This document shows positions 8,704 through 17,346 of a stretch of 64,000 nt of DNA, in pieces. How positions within the stretch are numbered: position 1 is the stretch's first letter; each line of letters begins with the position of its first letter. The stretch is from an uncultured Bacteroidales bacterium (lineage in GTDB: Bacteria > Bacteroidota > Bacteroidia > Bacteroidales > UBA932): assembly GCA_905234475.1 (NCBI GenBank), contig CAJOHX010000008.1:1-64000 (forward strand), read 5' to 3'. A model generated the notes under the pieces. The model searched no databases and was not told the DNA's origin. It worked only from the letters and a program-made list of their open reading frames with translations. Position numbers and translations under genes: made by a program.

Positions 8704-9637
8704 AGGCTCTCCAGCATCCGTTTCATGACCACCTGGGCGGAGACGGCGCGGTTGGCCGCCTCGGGGATCACCAGGCTCGTGGGGGCGTCGATCACCTCGT
8801 CGGAGACGATCATGTTGCGCCGCACGGGCAGGCAGTGCATGAAGTAGGCATTATTGGTCACGGCCATGTGCTTCGCGTCCACCGTCCAGCCCATGTCCTT
8901 GCTGAGGACCTGGCCGTACTGTGCGGGGTCCGTGACGCCCGGGCAGCTCCAGTTCTTGGCGTAGACGAAGTCGGCGCCTTCCAGGGCCTTCATCTGGTCG
9001 TATTCCACAGGGGCATTTCCCGCGAAAGCGGGATCCAGCTCGTAGCCGCGCGGGTGCGTGATCACGAAGTCCACGTCCGCGGCGTTCATCCATTCCGCGA
9101 AGGAATTCGGCACCGCCTGGGGCAGCGCACGCGGGTGCGGGGCCCAGGTGAGCACCACCTTGGGACGCTTCTTCTTGCGGTATTCCTCGATGGTAATCAG
9201 GTCCGCAAAGGCCTGGCAGGGGTGAACGGTGGCCGATTCAAGGCTGATCACGGGCTTGCCGCCGTATTCGACGAACTGTCTGAGGACCGTCTCATTATAA
9301 TCATACTCGCGGTCCCGCAGGCCCGCAAAGGAGCGGATGGCGATGATGTCGCAGTAGCTGGTCATCACGGGGATGGCTTCGCGCAGACCACGCCCATCTC
9401 GGTCTCGAGCTTCCAGCTGTCCTGGCCGATGTTGAGCACGATGGGGCTCATGCCGAGGTTGAGCGCCGCTTTCTGGCTGCTCAGGCGGGTGCGCAGGCTG
9501 CTGTTGAAGAAGACCAGCATGATGGTCCTGTTCTCGCCCAGGTGCTTCCAGGCGAAGGGCGTGGCCTTCACCTGCTTGGCTTCCTCGAGCGCTGCGCCGA
9601 GGTCCCCGATATCGCTGACGTGGAAGAAGGTTTTCAT
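8700..9637 (-). pseudogene. argF': N-acyl(succinyl/acetyl)-L-ornithine carbamoyltransferase, frameshifted
   Basis: Transcarbamylase transferring the carbamoyl group to N-acylornithine. The N-terminal part (9637 down to about 9386) contains the carbamoyl-phosphate loop FFNSSLRTRLS and ends in KLETEMGVV, residues 76-84. The rest (about 9385 to 8700) continues in another frame from LREAIPVMTSYCDIIAIRSFAG through HPCQAFADLI to the usual C-terminus. Relative to Bacteroides homologues, as I remember them, eight residues (MDGDxxEH, residues 85-92) are missing. Together with the frame change this fits a 25-nt deletion between 9385 and 9386. The lost loop includes residue 90, the Pro that selects succinyl over acetyl in the B. 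fragilis enzyme. Either a real null allele or an assembly error. Confidence 0.85.
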
Positions 9638-10761
9638 TTCGAGAGGATTTCGCCAAAGGCCGCCAGGAACCGGTCGGCCTCGTCTTTGGTGAGGCAGAGC
9701 GGCGCCAGGAGGCGGATTATGTTCTGGCCGGCCACGCCGGTGAAGATGTGCTTGTCGAAGAGGAGCGCCTGGCGCAGGGGAGCCACGGGCTCGTTCATCT
9801 CGATGCCGAGCATGAGGCCCTTGCCGCGGACGTCCTTGATGCGGTCGCTCTTTGGCAGTTCTTTCTTAATGTATTCTCCGACGGTAAGTGCATTGTGCAT
9901 CAGGTCTTCCTGCTCGATGATGTCCAGCACCGCGAGGGCGCCGGCGCAGGCGAGGTAGTTGCCGCCGAAGGTGGTGCCGAGCATGCCCTTGCGCGCCCGG
10001 AATTTCGGCGCGATCAGGATGCCGCCGCAGGGGAAGCCGTTGGCAATGCCCTTGCCCATCGTGATGATGTCGGGCTTGATGCCCGCCCACTGGTGGGCGA
10101 AGAATTTGCCCGTGCGGCCGTAGCCGCTCTGCACCTCGTCGAGGATGAGCGCGGCGCCGTATTTCTTGCAGGTGCGGCTGAGCATCTGCAGGAATCCCGG
10201 GGCGGGGACGTGGATGCCGCCGCAGCCCTGGATGCCCTCGACGATGACCGCCGCCACGCCGCCCTTCGCAAGCTCGTCCGCCACGGCGTCGCCGTCGTTG
10301 AGGTCGAGGAAGGTCACGCGGTGGTGGGCGTTGAAGGGGGAGACGATCGCCGGATTGTCCGTCAGCGCCACAGCGCCGGAGGTCCGGCCGTGGAAGCTCT
10401 TGCGGAAAGCGATGATGCGGTCCTTGCCGGTGTGGAAGGACGCCAGTTTGGCGGCGTTCTCGTTGGACTCCGCGCCGCTGTTATCGAGGAAGAGGGAATA
10501 GTCGTCGTAGCCGCTGACTTCTCCGATCCTGCGCGCCAGCTCCTCCTGGAGGGGATTGCGCACGCTGTTGGAGTAGAAGCCGATCCGGTCGAGCTGCGCC
10601 TTCAGCGCCTCGACGTAGTGCGGGTGGCAGTGGCCCACGGAGATGACCGCGTGGCCGCCGTAGAGGTCAAGGTATTCCTGTCCCTTGTCGTCCCAGACGG
10701 TGCAGCCTTGCGCCCGCACCGGGGTGACGTCGAAAAGGGAGTAGACATCGAATAAGTTCAT
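9634..10761 (-). CDS. argD: N-acylornithine aminotransferase
   Basis: PLP-dependent class III aminotransferase converting N-acylglutamate semialdehyde to N-acylornithine. 375 aa from the ATG at 10761, preceded by an AGAAGAG ribosome-binding-like sequence. PLP-binding Asp lies in LILDEVQSGYGRTG (residues 205-218) and the Schiff-base Lys is Lys237 in IITMGKGIANG. The longer in-frame extension upstream is argC DNA in another frame and is not used. The stop overlaps the argF' start (ATGA). Confidence 0.95.
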   Translation of the reverse strand: MNLFDVYSLFDVTPVRAQGCTVWDDKGQEYLDLYGGHAVISVGHCHPHYVEALKAQLDRIGFYSNSVRNPLQEELARRIGEVSGYDDYSLFLDNSGAESNENAAKLASFHTGKDRIIAFRKSFHGRTSGAVALTDNPAIVSPFNAHHRVTFLDLNDGDAVADELAKGGVAAVIVEGIQGCGGIHVPAPGFLQMLSRTCKKYGAALILDEVQSGYGRTGKFFAHQWAGIKPDIITMGKGIANGFPCGGILIAPKFRARKGMLGTTFGGNYLACAGALAVLDIIEQEDLMHNALTVGEYIKKELPKSDRIKDVRGKGLMLGIEMNEPVAPLRQALLFDKHIFTGVAGQNIIRLLAPLCLTKDEADRFLAAFGEILSK

Positions 10762-10766
10762 CTCTT

Positions 10767-11768
10767 CTAAAATGCTGATGCCTTCAGCTTGAGGCCCGTG
10801 GTCTCGGGAATGCCGCAAATCAGGTTCATGTTCTGGACCGCCTGGCCGGAAGCTCCCTTGAGGAGGTTGTCGATCACGGAGGAGATGACCAGGGTGTCGC
10901 CGTGCTTCTCCAGCGCGACGATGCATTTGTTGGTGTTGACCACCTGCTTGAGGTCCACGGGACGGTCGGAGACGAAGGTGAACGCCGCGCCGGCGTAGTA
11001 GTCGCGGTAGAGCCTGAGGGCTTCTTCGCCGCTCAGGGCGGTGTCCACCGTCACGGAGGCGAAGATGCCGCGGGCGAAGTCGCCGCGCATGGGGACGAAC
11101 TGGATCTGCGGAAGAGATTCCGGGTCAAGCCCGGAATGACGATTAAATTGCCCGGAATGAGGACTTAACAGGCAAAGATTCCGGCAGATCTCCAGAAGAT
11201 GCTGATGTTCAAAGACTTTGTAGGTCGACAGATTGTCCGTTCGCCAGCTGAAGTGGGTGGTGGCGGAGGGCTTGACGCCCGCGCCCGTGGAGCCGGTGAT
11301 GGCCGTCACGTGGACGGGATTCTTCAGCTCGCCGGCGGCCGCGAGCGGCAGCAGCGCGAGCTGGATGGCCGTGGCGAAACAGCCGGGATTGGCGATCTTG
11401 CGCGCCGCGCAAATCTTGTCCCGCTGCCACTCCGGCAGGCCGTAGACGTAGCCGTCGGATTCGTCGCGGTAGTCCTGCGCCAGGTCCACGACCTTCAGCG
11501 TCTGGGGGCAGGCGTTCTGCTCCCAGAATTCCCGGCTTTTGCCGTGGGCGGAGCAGAGGAAGAGCACGTCGATGGCCGCGAGGTCCCAGCTGTCGCTGAA
11601 ACGCAGCTGCGTGTCGCCGAAGAGCCCGCCGTGGACCTCCCAGAGGTAGTTGCCGGCGTTGCTGGTGGAGTGCACGAAGACAATCTCCACCTCCGGGTGG
11701 TTCACCAGGAGGCGGAGCAGTTCGCCCGCCGTGTAGCCGGCGCCGCCCAGAATCCCAACCTTAATCAT
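10767..11768 (-). CDS. argC: N-acyl-gamma-glutamyl-phosphate reductase
   Basis: NADPH-dependent reductase of N-acylglutamyl phosphate. 333 aa. GILGGAGYTAGELLRLL (5-21) is the nucleotide-binding N-terminus and Cys130 in ANPGCFATA is the catalytic thiol; THFSWRTDNL and MRGDFARGIF are further family blocks. Between ICRNLCL and QIQFVPMRGDF lies an extra stretch of roughly 18 residues (about 202-219) containing HSGLDPES at 211-218, encoded by a palindromic repeat. The site is a surface-loop position upstream of the MRGD block, so the enzyme may tolerate it. It overlaps the argG stop by 8 nt. Confidence 0.95.
   Translation of the reverse strand: MIKVGILGGAGYTAGELLRLLVNHPEVEIVFVHSTSNAGNYLWEVHGGLFGDTQLRFSDSWDLAAIDVLFLCSAHGKSREFWEQNACPQTLKVVDLAQDYRDESDGYVYGLPEWQRDKICAARKIANPGCFATAIQLALLPLAAAGELKNPVHVTAITGSTGAGVKPSATTHFSWRTDNLSTYKVFEHQHLLEICRNLCLLSPHSGQFNRHSGLDPESLPQIQFVPMRGDFARGIFASVTVDTALSGEEALRLYRDYYAGAAFTFVSDRPVDLKQVVNTNKCIVALEKHGDTLVISSVIDNLLKGASGQAVQNMNLICGIPETTGLKLKASAF
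11116..11160. repeat. Dispersed palindromic repeat inside argC, copy 2 plus half copy
   Basis: Bases 11116-11140 are identical to 1051-1075 (inverted repeat ATTCCGGG 11117-11124, CCCGGAAT 11130-11137). A further partial copy, GCCCGGAATGA, ends at 11160. The argC coding strand reads the pair as HSG..HSGLDPES without breaking the frame. Confidence 0.85.
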
Positions 11769-12972
11769 CGATGAATTCGTCTTTGTGGTTGCCGTAGTAG
11801 ACGCGCAGCGGCGTGGACGTGACCTTGATGAAGCCCTTGGCTTCCTCGGCCGTCCAGCCCTTCTGCGTCTCGCCGTATTCGCCGAGTTTGCTCTTCACGA
11901 GGTCGTCGGGGGAGTCCACGCCCACGGTGCTGAAGCCGTAGGGGCGCAGCTCGAGGGTCACGGTGCCGTTGACGTTGCGCTGGCTGCTCTCCAGCATGGC
12001 CTCGATGTCCCGCATCACGGGCTCGAGATACTGGCTCTCGTGCAGGAACATGCCGTACCAGTTGGCCACCTGGTCCTTCCAGTACTGCTGCCACTTGCTC
12101 AGGGTGAATTTCTCCAGGAACTTGTGGGCGCCGATGATGAGCATCGGGGCAGCGGCTTCGAAGCCCACGCGGCCCTTGATGCCGATGATGGTGTCGCCCA
12201 CGTGCATGTCGCGGCCGATGCCGTAGGGGGCTCCGACGGCCTCCACGGCCTGGATGGCCGCGATCTTGTCCGTGTATTCCACGCCGTTGACGCTCTTCAG
12301 TTCGCCCTTCACGAAACCGAGGCTCAGGATCTCGCTGCCGGTCTTGCTGACCTGCTTGAGGTAGGCGCTCTCCGGAAGGCCCTGCTTCGAGTCCAGGATC
12401 TCGCCGCCGCAGATGGAGGTGCCCCAGATGCCGACGTTGTAGGAGTATTTGAGCTTGGTGAAATCGGCGTTGAAGCCATGGGCGTTGAGGTAGTCGACCT
12501 CTTCCTTGCGGGAGAGGTTGCCGTCGCGGGTGAGGGTGATGATCTCCATGTTGGGGCACATCACCAGGAAGGTCATGTCGAAACGGACCTGGTCGTTGCC
12601 GGCGCCGGTGGAACCGTGGGCGATGGCGTCCGCGCCGATCTCGTTGGCATAGCGCGCGATGGCCATGCCCTGGAAGATGCGCTCGGAGGACACGGAGATG
12701 GGGTACGTGCCATTGCGGAGCACGTTGCCATAGATCATGTATTTGAGGCTCTTGGCGTAGTATTCCTGCGTGACGTCGAGGGTCACGTATTTCGTTGCGC
12801 CGAGCTTGTAGGCGTTCTCCTCGTTGGTCTTCAGCTGCTCAGGGCTGAATCCGCCCGTGTTGGCGCAGGCGGCGTGGACTTCGTAGCCCTTTTCCCTGGC
12901 GAGGTACATCACCGTATAGGAGGTGTCCAGACCTCCGCTGAACGCGACGACGACTTTCTTTTTCTTTTCCAT
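11761..12972 (-). CDS. argG: Argininosuccinate synthase
   Basis: Joins citrulline and aspartate with ATP to give argininosuccinate. 403 aa from the ATG at 12972 (MEKKKKVVVAFSGGLDTS); the PP-loop AFSGGLDTS is at residues 10-18. GSTGAGNDQVRFD and the C-terminal half are as in the family. Upstream in-frame codons encode RFFASLKMT, the translation of a dispersed repeat, and are not part of the protein. Second gene of the arg operon, separated from the first by that repeat alone. Confidence 0.97.
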   Translation of the reverse strand: MEKKKKVVVAFSGGLDTSYTVMYLAREKGYEVHAACANTGGFSPEQLKTNEENAYKLGATKYVTLDVTQEYYAKSLKYMIYGNVLRNGTYPISVSSERIFQGMAIARYANEIGADAIAHGSTGAGNDQVRFDMTFLVMCPNMEIITLTRDGNLSRKEEVDYLNAHGFNADFTKLKYSYNVGIWGTSICGGEILDSKQGLPESAYLKQVSKTGSEILSLGFVKGELKSVNGVEYTDKIAAIQAVEAVGAPYGIGRDMHVGDTIIGIKGRVGFEAAAPMLIIGAHKFLEKFTLSKWQQYWKDQVANWYGMFLHESQYLEPVMRDIEAMLESSQRNVNGTVTLELRPYGFSTVGVDSPDDLVKSKLGEYGETQKGWTAEEAKGFIKVTSTPLRVYYGNHKDEFIDD

Positions 12973-12974
12973 AA

Positions 12975-13005
12975 CACTTGTCATTTTGAGCGAAGCGAAA
13001 AATCT
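12975..13005. repeat. Dispersed repeat between GNAT gene and argG
   Basis: A 31-bp element containing TTTTGAGCGAAGCGAAAAAT. Read on the minus strand it gives RFFASLKMT, a signature I recognise from intergenic repeats that are widespread in environmental bacterial genomes. It starts 2 nt upstream of the argG ATG and reaches the stop codon of the upstream gene, so it forms the whole spacer. It is a different family from the HSGLDPES repeat. Confidence 0.7.
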
Positions 13006-13564
13006 ATTCGCCCGGATGATGGATCTCCAGATGCTCCTTGGGGTCATAGAGCAGGCCCGTGCAGATGCACATCTTGTAGTCGTGGCTCTGCAGGATGTCG
13101 AAATGGCGGCATCCCTCGCAGCCCTTCCAGAACTCCGGGTCGTCCGTGAGCTCGGTGTAGGGGACGGGGCGGAAGCCGAATTCGTAGTTCATCTTCATCA
13201 CCGCCGCGCCGGTGGTGATGGAGAAGATCTTGGCGTCCGGGAAGAGCGTCCGCGAGAGGATGAAGGTCTGCTCCTTGATGCGCTTGGCGATGCCCTGGCC
13301 TCGGAACTGGTGGGCGACGATCAGACCCGAGTTGGCGACGAAGCTCTTGCCGCCCCAGGATTCGATGTAGGAGAATCCGGCGAACTCGCCTTCGTCGGTC
13401 AGGGCGATGACGGCCTTGCCGGCTTTCATTTTCTCAATGATGTACTCGGGCGTGCGCTTGGCGATACCGGTCTTGCGCTCCAGGGAGGAGACATAAATCT
13501 CTTGACAGATCTGCTCTGCGTAGCAGGCGTGGCTCTCATTGGCCACCATGACGTTGATGCTCAT
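13004..13564 (-). CDS. GNAT acyltransferase, probable N-acylglutamate synthase (first gene of arg operon)
   Basis: 186-aa GNAT-fold protein with the acyl-CoA loop QFRGQG at residues 86-91 in VAHQFRGQGIAKRI. Because argG-argC-argD-argF'-argB follow, and no argJ or classical argA is in the cluster, it is best explained as the N-acetyl- or N-succinylglutamate synthase of the Bacteroidota pathway; a GNAT gene leads the arg cluster in Bacteroides too. The C-terminus carries Cys149, Cys152, Cys166 and Cys168 (CxxC and CxC), a possible metal knuckle not common to GNAT enzymes. The stop overlaps the downstream repeat. The fold is certain; the substrate is inferred from context. Confidence 0.8.
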   Translation of the reverse strand: MSINVMVANESHACYAEQICQEIYVSSLERKTGIAKRTPEYIIEKMKAGKAVIALTDEGEFAGFSYIESWGGKSFVANSGLIVAHQFRGQGIAKRIKEQTFILSRTLFPDAKIFSITTGAAVMKMNYEFGFRPVPYTELTDDPEFWKGCEGCRHFDILQSHDYKMCICTGLLYDPKEHLEIHHPGE

Positions 13565-13592
13565 TTCTATAGTAATACACTAACAACGAGTG

Positions 13593-13622
13593 CAAATATA
13601 GAAAAAATAATCTGTTTTCAAA
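13593..13622 (-). promoter_or_regulatory. Promoter of the arginine operon
   Basis: On the minus strand TTTG (13619-13622) and TATATTTG (13593-13600) are spaced by 18 nt, 28 nt upstream of the GNAT start codon. This is the only promoter-like sequence seen for the downstream 11-gene run, in which genes overlap or nearly touch. I could not identify an ArgR-type operator. Confidence 0.75.
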
Positions 13623-13630
13623 ATATTTTA

Positions 13631-14818
13631 TTAACAATTGAAAGCGGCCGCAAGCGCTTCCAGGGCCTCTTTCAGCAGGACACGGGGGCATCCGACGTTC
13701 AGTCGCATATACCCGACGCCCTCCTGTCCGAAGACGCTGCCGTCGTTTAGCGCGAGGCGCGCCCTGTTCACGAACAGGTCCACCAGCGCCTCCTGGGAGA
13801 GCCCCAGCCTGCGGCAGTCCAGCCACACAAGAAATGACGCCTGGGGCCGTACGGCACGGATTTGCGGGAGGTTCGCGCGCAGCCAGCCGTCCACGAAATC
13901 GACGTTGCCCTGCACGTAAGAGAGCATCTCCGCACGCCAGCGTTTCCCCTCCGGGGTATAGGCCGCCCGCGTGGCCTCGGCGGAAAATATGGGCGGGTAG
14001 TCCGTCTCGTTGGATCCCAGATACTTGAAGAATTTCTCCGCAAGGGCGGGGTTCCGGACAATGGCGTAGGAGCTCACCACGCCGGCGATGTTGAAGGTCT
14101 TGGACGGGGCCATGAAGGTAATGGCGCAGCGTGCGGCCGCCTCGCTGACGGACGCGAACGGGATGTGGCGCACCCCGCCGTGGACCATCTCGCAGTGGAT
14201 CTCGTCGGAGACGACAATGATGCCGTGGCGGTCGCAGATGTCCGCCAGGCGCCGGAGCGTCTCCGCCGGGAAGACGACGCCGCCGGGGTTGTGCGGATTG
14301 CACAGGATCATCATCCGCGTGCGGCCGTCAATCTGCCGCTCCAGCGCGTCCAGGTCCATTTCGTAGGTCTGCAGAAAGCCTTCCGCGTCATAGACCGGGC
14401 GCAGGGGATTGTTGACGACTTCGAATCCACTCTCCTGCGTGACGATGCGGAACGGGTGGTAGACCGGCTTCTGGATGATCACCTTGTCGCCGGGCTGCAG
14501 GAAGCAGCGCTCGGCAAAGCCGAAACCCTTGACGATGCCGGGCACGTAGCGGATGTCCTTCGCGGGGACCTTCCATCCGTGGAGTTCTTCGACCCAGCGG
14601 GAAATGATCTCGAAATAATCGTCACCGACGAACGGATAGCCCAGCACCGGATGGTCCAGGCGCCGCCGCAGCGCATCCAGGATGAAATCCGGGGTCCGGA
14701 AGTCCATGTCCGCCACCCAGAGGGGCCTGAGGTCGGTGCGCCCGAAGTGTTCCTGAAGCGCGTCGTATTTGACGCAGCGCGTGCCGTGCCTGGGGATGAT
14801 TTCGTCGAAATCGTACAT
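13631..14818 (-). CDS. MalY/PatB-type PLP aminotransferase / cystathionine beta-lyase
   Basis: Fold-type I PLP enzyme, 395 aa from the ATG at 14818 (MYDFDEIIPRHGT). MalY/PatB hallmarks are LWVADMDF near residue 33, CNPHNPGG (173-180), the PLP Asp in VVSDEIHCE and Schiff-base Lys240 in APSKTFN. Members cleave cystathionine or cysteine to pyruvate, ammonia and a thiol, and in E. coli MalY also acts as a regulator. The gene stands alone: its stop is 30 nt from the arg operon promoter, and it is divergent from the barrel-pot operon, so its role may be in sulfur amino acid metabolism. Confidence 0.88.
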   Translation of the reverse strand: MYDFDEIIPRHGTRCVKYDALQEHFGRTDLRPLWVADMDFRTPDFILDALRRRLDHPVLGYPFVGDDYFEIISRWVEELHGWKVPAKDIRYVPGIVKGFGFAERCFLQPGDKVIIQKPVYHPFRIVTQESGFEVVNNPLRPVYDAEGFLQTYEMDLDALERQIDGRTRMMILCNPHNPGGVVFPAETLRRLADICDRHGIIVVSDEIHCEMVHGGVRHIPFASVSEAAARCAITFMAPSKTFNIAGVVSSYAIVRNPALAEKFFKYLGSNETDYPPIFSAEATRAAYTPEGKRWRAEMLSYVQGNVDFVDGWLRANLPQIRAVRPQASFLVWLDCRRLGLSQEALVDLFVNRARLALNDGSVFGQEGVGYMRLNVGCPRVLLKEALEALAAAFNC

Positions 14819-14844
14819 AAGGCGATAAAAAAAAGTTCGGATTC

Positions 14845-14883
14845 CAAATTTACTGAAAAATTGTATAACTTTGCGCCGAAGTT
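14845..14883. promoter_or_regulatory. Divergent -7 boxes between malY-like gene and barrel-pot operon
   Basis: A minus-strand TAAATTTG (14845-14852) lies 26 nt upstream of the aminotransferase start. A plus-strand TAACTTTG (14876-14883) lies 27 nt before the barrel gene. I do not see strong TTTG -33 partners for either. Confidence 0.55.
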
Positions 14884-14910
14884 TCACCAGACCCATTTTT
14901 ATGGTAGCAA

Positions 14911-15954
14911 ATGAAGAAATACCTTTTATCGATCGCAGCTCTGCTGCTCGGCTTGCTTGCGCACTCGCAAGAGGCTGACGATCTCGGTAACTACGCCGAG
15001 GTCAGCATCATTCCGCGCCTGGACGTGAACCCGCTCTTCGGAGCCGAACCGGATTTCACCCTCGGCAATTCTTCACTCTACACCCTTTTCGAAGGCTCCG
15101 CATCGGAGCATTTCTCCTGGACGGTCGCATCCCACTGGATTTCCTGGTCCGATCCCCGCGCATTCAGCGAGGAGACGGGCGCCCTTTACAGCGGGCTCGG
15201 CTATTCCGACACCAACAACGTTTTCGACTTCCTGAAAGCCGACCTGACCTTCGGCAACTGGACTTTCAGCCTGGGCAAGGACTGCATCACCACCGGCGGC
15301 CACGAGTATGACGACTGGGACTGGGAAGTCCACCCGCAGCTCGCGTCCCCGCTGTGGGTCGACCTCGCCTGCTACCAATGGGGCGGCAAGGTCGCCTACA
15401 CCACGCCTTCCGAGATGACGACCCTCAGCCTGCAGATGACCACTTCGCCCTTCGGCGAACGCCCCTTCGGCAGCGGCCTGTACACCTATTCCTTCCAGTG
15501 GAGCGGCGATTACGACTGGTACTCGCCCCTGTGGAGCGTCAGCGCATTCGGGCGTGAAGCCCCGGAATTCAGCTCCGCCCCGCGCGAGTATGAATTCCTC
15601 GTCTCGCTCGGCAACCAGTTCTTCTTCGGCGACTGGACCCTGTCCCTCGACTGGACCAACACCTCCGGCCTGAATGATGACTACGACGGTTTCCTGGGCG
15701 GCCACATCTTCCATGGATGCCTCGATTTCGCTCCCTCGGAGCGCTGGAACCTGTCCCTGCGCGGCAACTACATCGTCACGGAGAAGGAGTCTCCCGTCGC
15801 CAACTGGTGGAATGCCGGCGCCATCGCCCATTTCTATCCTCTCCGCGACTCGCAGGCCCTCCGCCTCCACGCCTTCGCCGAATACGACAGCCTGCTCGGC
15901 GGTTTCGAGCTCTGTGCCGGCATCCTCTACAACCTGACCTTCAAGCTCTGGTAA
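14911..15954 (+). CDS. Acidic outer-membrane beta-barrel protein, first gene of the polyamine-transport operon
   Basis: 347 aa with a signal peptide (MKKYLLSIAALLLGLLAHSQ) and alternating aromatic/polar beta-strand segments ending in LTFKLW, a terminal aromatic typical of outer-membrane barrels. I do not recognise a named family. The mature part is strongly acidic (by hand about 43 Asp/Glu against about 14 Lys/Arg) and rich in Trp and Tyr. The stop codon is only 3 nt from the potA start, so it is almost certainly co-transcribed with potABCD. Acidic and aromatic surfaces are what bind polyamines in PotD. I therefore suggest an outer-membrane channel for spermidine/putrescine; this is inference from composition and operon position. 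Confidence 0.8.
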   Translation: MKKYLLSIAALLLGLLAHSQEADDLGNYAEVSIIPRLDVNPLFGAEPDFTLGNSSLYTLFEGSASEHFSWTVASHWISWSDPRAFSEETGALYSGLGYSDTNNVFDFLKADLTFGNWTFSLGKDCITTGGHEYDDWDWEVHPQLASPLWVDLACYQWGGKVAYTTPSEMTTLSLQMTTSPFGERPFGSGLYTYSFQWSGDYDWYSPLWSVSAFGREAPEFSSAPREYEFLVSLGNQFFFGDWTLSLDWTNTSGLNDDYDGFLGGHIFHGCLDFAPSERWNLSLRGNYIVTEKESPVANWWNAGAIAHFYPLRDSQALRLHAFAEYDSLLGGFELCAGILYNLTFKLW

Positions 15955-15957
15955 AAG

Positions 15958-17346
15958 ATGGCCGGTGATCGCATCATTGATCTCCAGCACGTCAGCAAGC
16001 GCTTCGGGGACAAGACCGTACTGGAAGACATCAACCTGTATATCCGCAAGGGTGAATTCATCACCCTGCTGGGCCCGTCGGGCTGCGGCAAGACCACGAC
16101 CCTGCGCCTGATCGCAGGCTTCCTGGCCCCCGACGAGGGGGAGATCCTGCTGGACGGCAAGGACATTTCCGCCATTCCGCCCTACAAGCGCCCCTTCAAT
16201 ACGGTGTTCCAGCGCTATGCGCTCTTCCCGCACCTGGACGTCTACGACAACATCGCCTTCGGCCTCAAGCTGCAGAAGGTCCCCACGGATGAGATTGACC
16301 GGCGCGTGCGCCGCGTCCTCAAGATGGTGTCGATGACCGACTACGAGGAGCGCGACGTGGACTCCCTGTCCGGCGGACAGCAGCAGCGCGTGGCCATCGC
16401 CCGCGCGCTCGTCAACCAGCCCAAGATCCTGCTGCTGGACGAGCCGCTGGCGGCCCTGGACCTCAAGATGCGCAAGGACATGCAGATCGAGCTGAAGGAG
16501 ATGCACCGCGAGCTGGGCATCACCTTCATCTATGTCACCCACGACCAGGAGGAGGCCCTGACGCTTTCCGACACCATCGTGGTGATGAACGAAGGGAAGA
16601 TCCAGCAGATCGGCACCCCGACGGACATCTACAACGAGCCTGTCAATTCCTTTGTCGCCGACTTCATCGGCGAGAGCAATATCCTGAATGCCACGATGAT
16701 ACGCGACCGCCGGGTGGCCTTCATCGGCCACGAGTTCGACTGCGTGGACGAGGGCTTCGGCGAGGGCGTCCCCGTGGACGTGGTCGTGCGTCCGGAGGAC
16801 ATCTATTTCACGAAGAAGCCGGAGCGCACGCAGTTCACCGCCACGGTCAAGTCCTGCGTGTTCAAGGGCGTCCACTACGAGATGTACGTAGACACGGACA
16901 CCGGCTTCGAGCTGATGATCCAGGACTACGACGCCTATCCCGTGGACAGCGTCGTGAACCTCTACATCGAGCCCGACGATATCCAGGTGATGGTCAAGGA
17001 GCGCACTTGCAACACCTTCGAGGGCGAGATGATTGATCCCACGCACGTGGAGATCCTGGGCGGCACCTTCGAGTGCCTGCCGCAGGAGGGCCTGGGCGGG
17101 GGAGAGAAGGTCACCGTCGAGGTGGACTTCGACAAGGTGGACCTGCTGGACCACCAGGACGAGGGCGTACTGGCCGGCGAGGTGCATTTCCTGCTCTACA
17201 AGGGCGACCATTACCACCTGACCATCCTGACCGAGGACGGCGACCACATCTGGGTGGACACCGACGACATCTGGGACAAGGGCGACCTGGTCGGCGTGGA
17301 CATCGAACCGAAAGACCTCAAGATAACGCGGAGGCATGAAGCGTAG
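15958..17346 (+). CDS. potA: Spermidine/putrescine ABC transporter ATP-binding protein
   Basis: ATPase of the polyamine importer. Walker [10 protein letters not shown] (39-47), Q-loop Gln85, signature LSGGQQQR (137-144), Walker B ILLLDEP (157-163) and H-loop His195. At 462 aa it is about 85 residues longer than E. coli PotA (378 aa). The extra length is C-terminal, after and around the TOBE region, and is very acidic (from about residue 380, with repeated Asp/Glu pairs); it may be a second TOBE-like or regulatory domain. It overlaps potB by 11 nt. Confidence 0.95.
   Translation: MAGDRIIDLQHVSKRFGDKTVLEDINLYIRKGEFITLLGPSGCGKTTTLRLIAGFLAPDEGEILLDGKDISAIPPYKRPFNTVFQRYALFPHLDVYDNIAFGLKLQKVPTDEIDRRVRRVLKMVSMTDYEERDVDSLSGGQQQRVAIARALVNQPKILLLDEPLAALDLKMRKDMQIELKEMHRELGITFIYVTHDQEEALTLSDTIVVMNEGKIQQIGTPTDIYNEPVNSFVADFIGESNILNATMIRDRRVAFIGHEFDCVDEGFGEGVPVDVVVRPEDIYFTKKPERTQFTATVKSCVFKGVHYEMYVDTDTGFELMIQDYDAYPVDSVVNLYIEPDDIQVMVKERTCNTFEGEMIDPTHVEILGGTFECLPQEGLGGGEKVTVEVDFDKVDLLDHQDEGVLAGEVHFLLYKGDHYHLTILTEDGDHIWVDTDDIWDKGDLVGVDIEPKDLKITRRHEA

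Noticed and set aside
12973..13047. Longer argG starting 25 codons upstream
   Set aside because: The added residues are the translation of the dispersed repeat and of the GNAT 3' end; the family N-terminus begins at the ATG at 12972.
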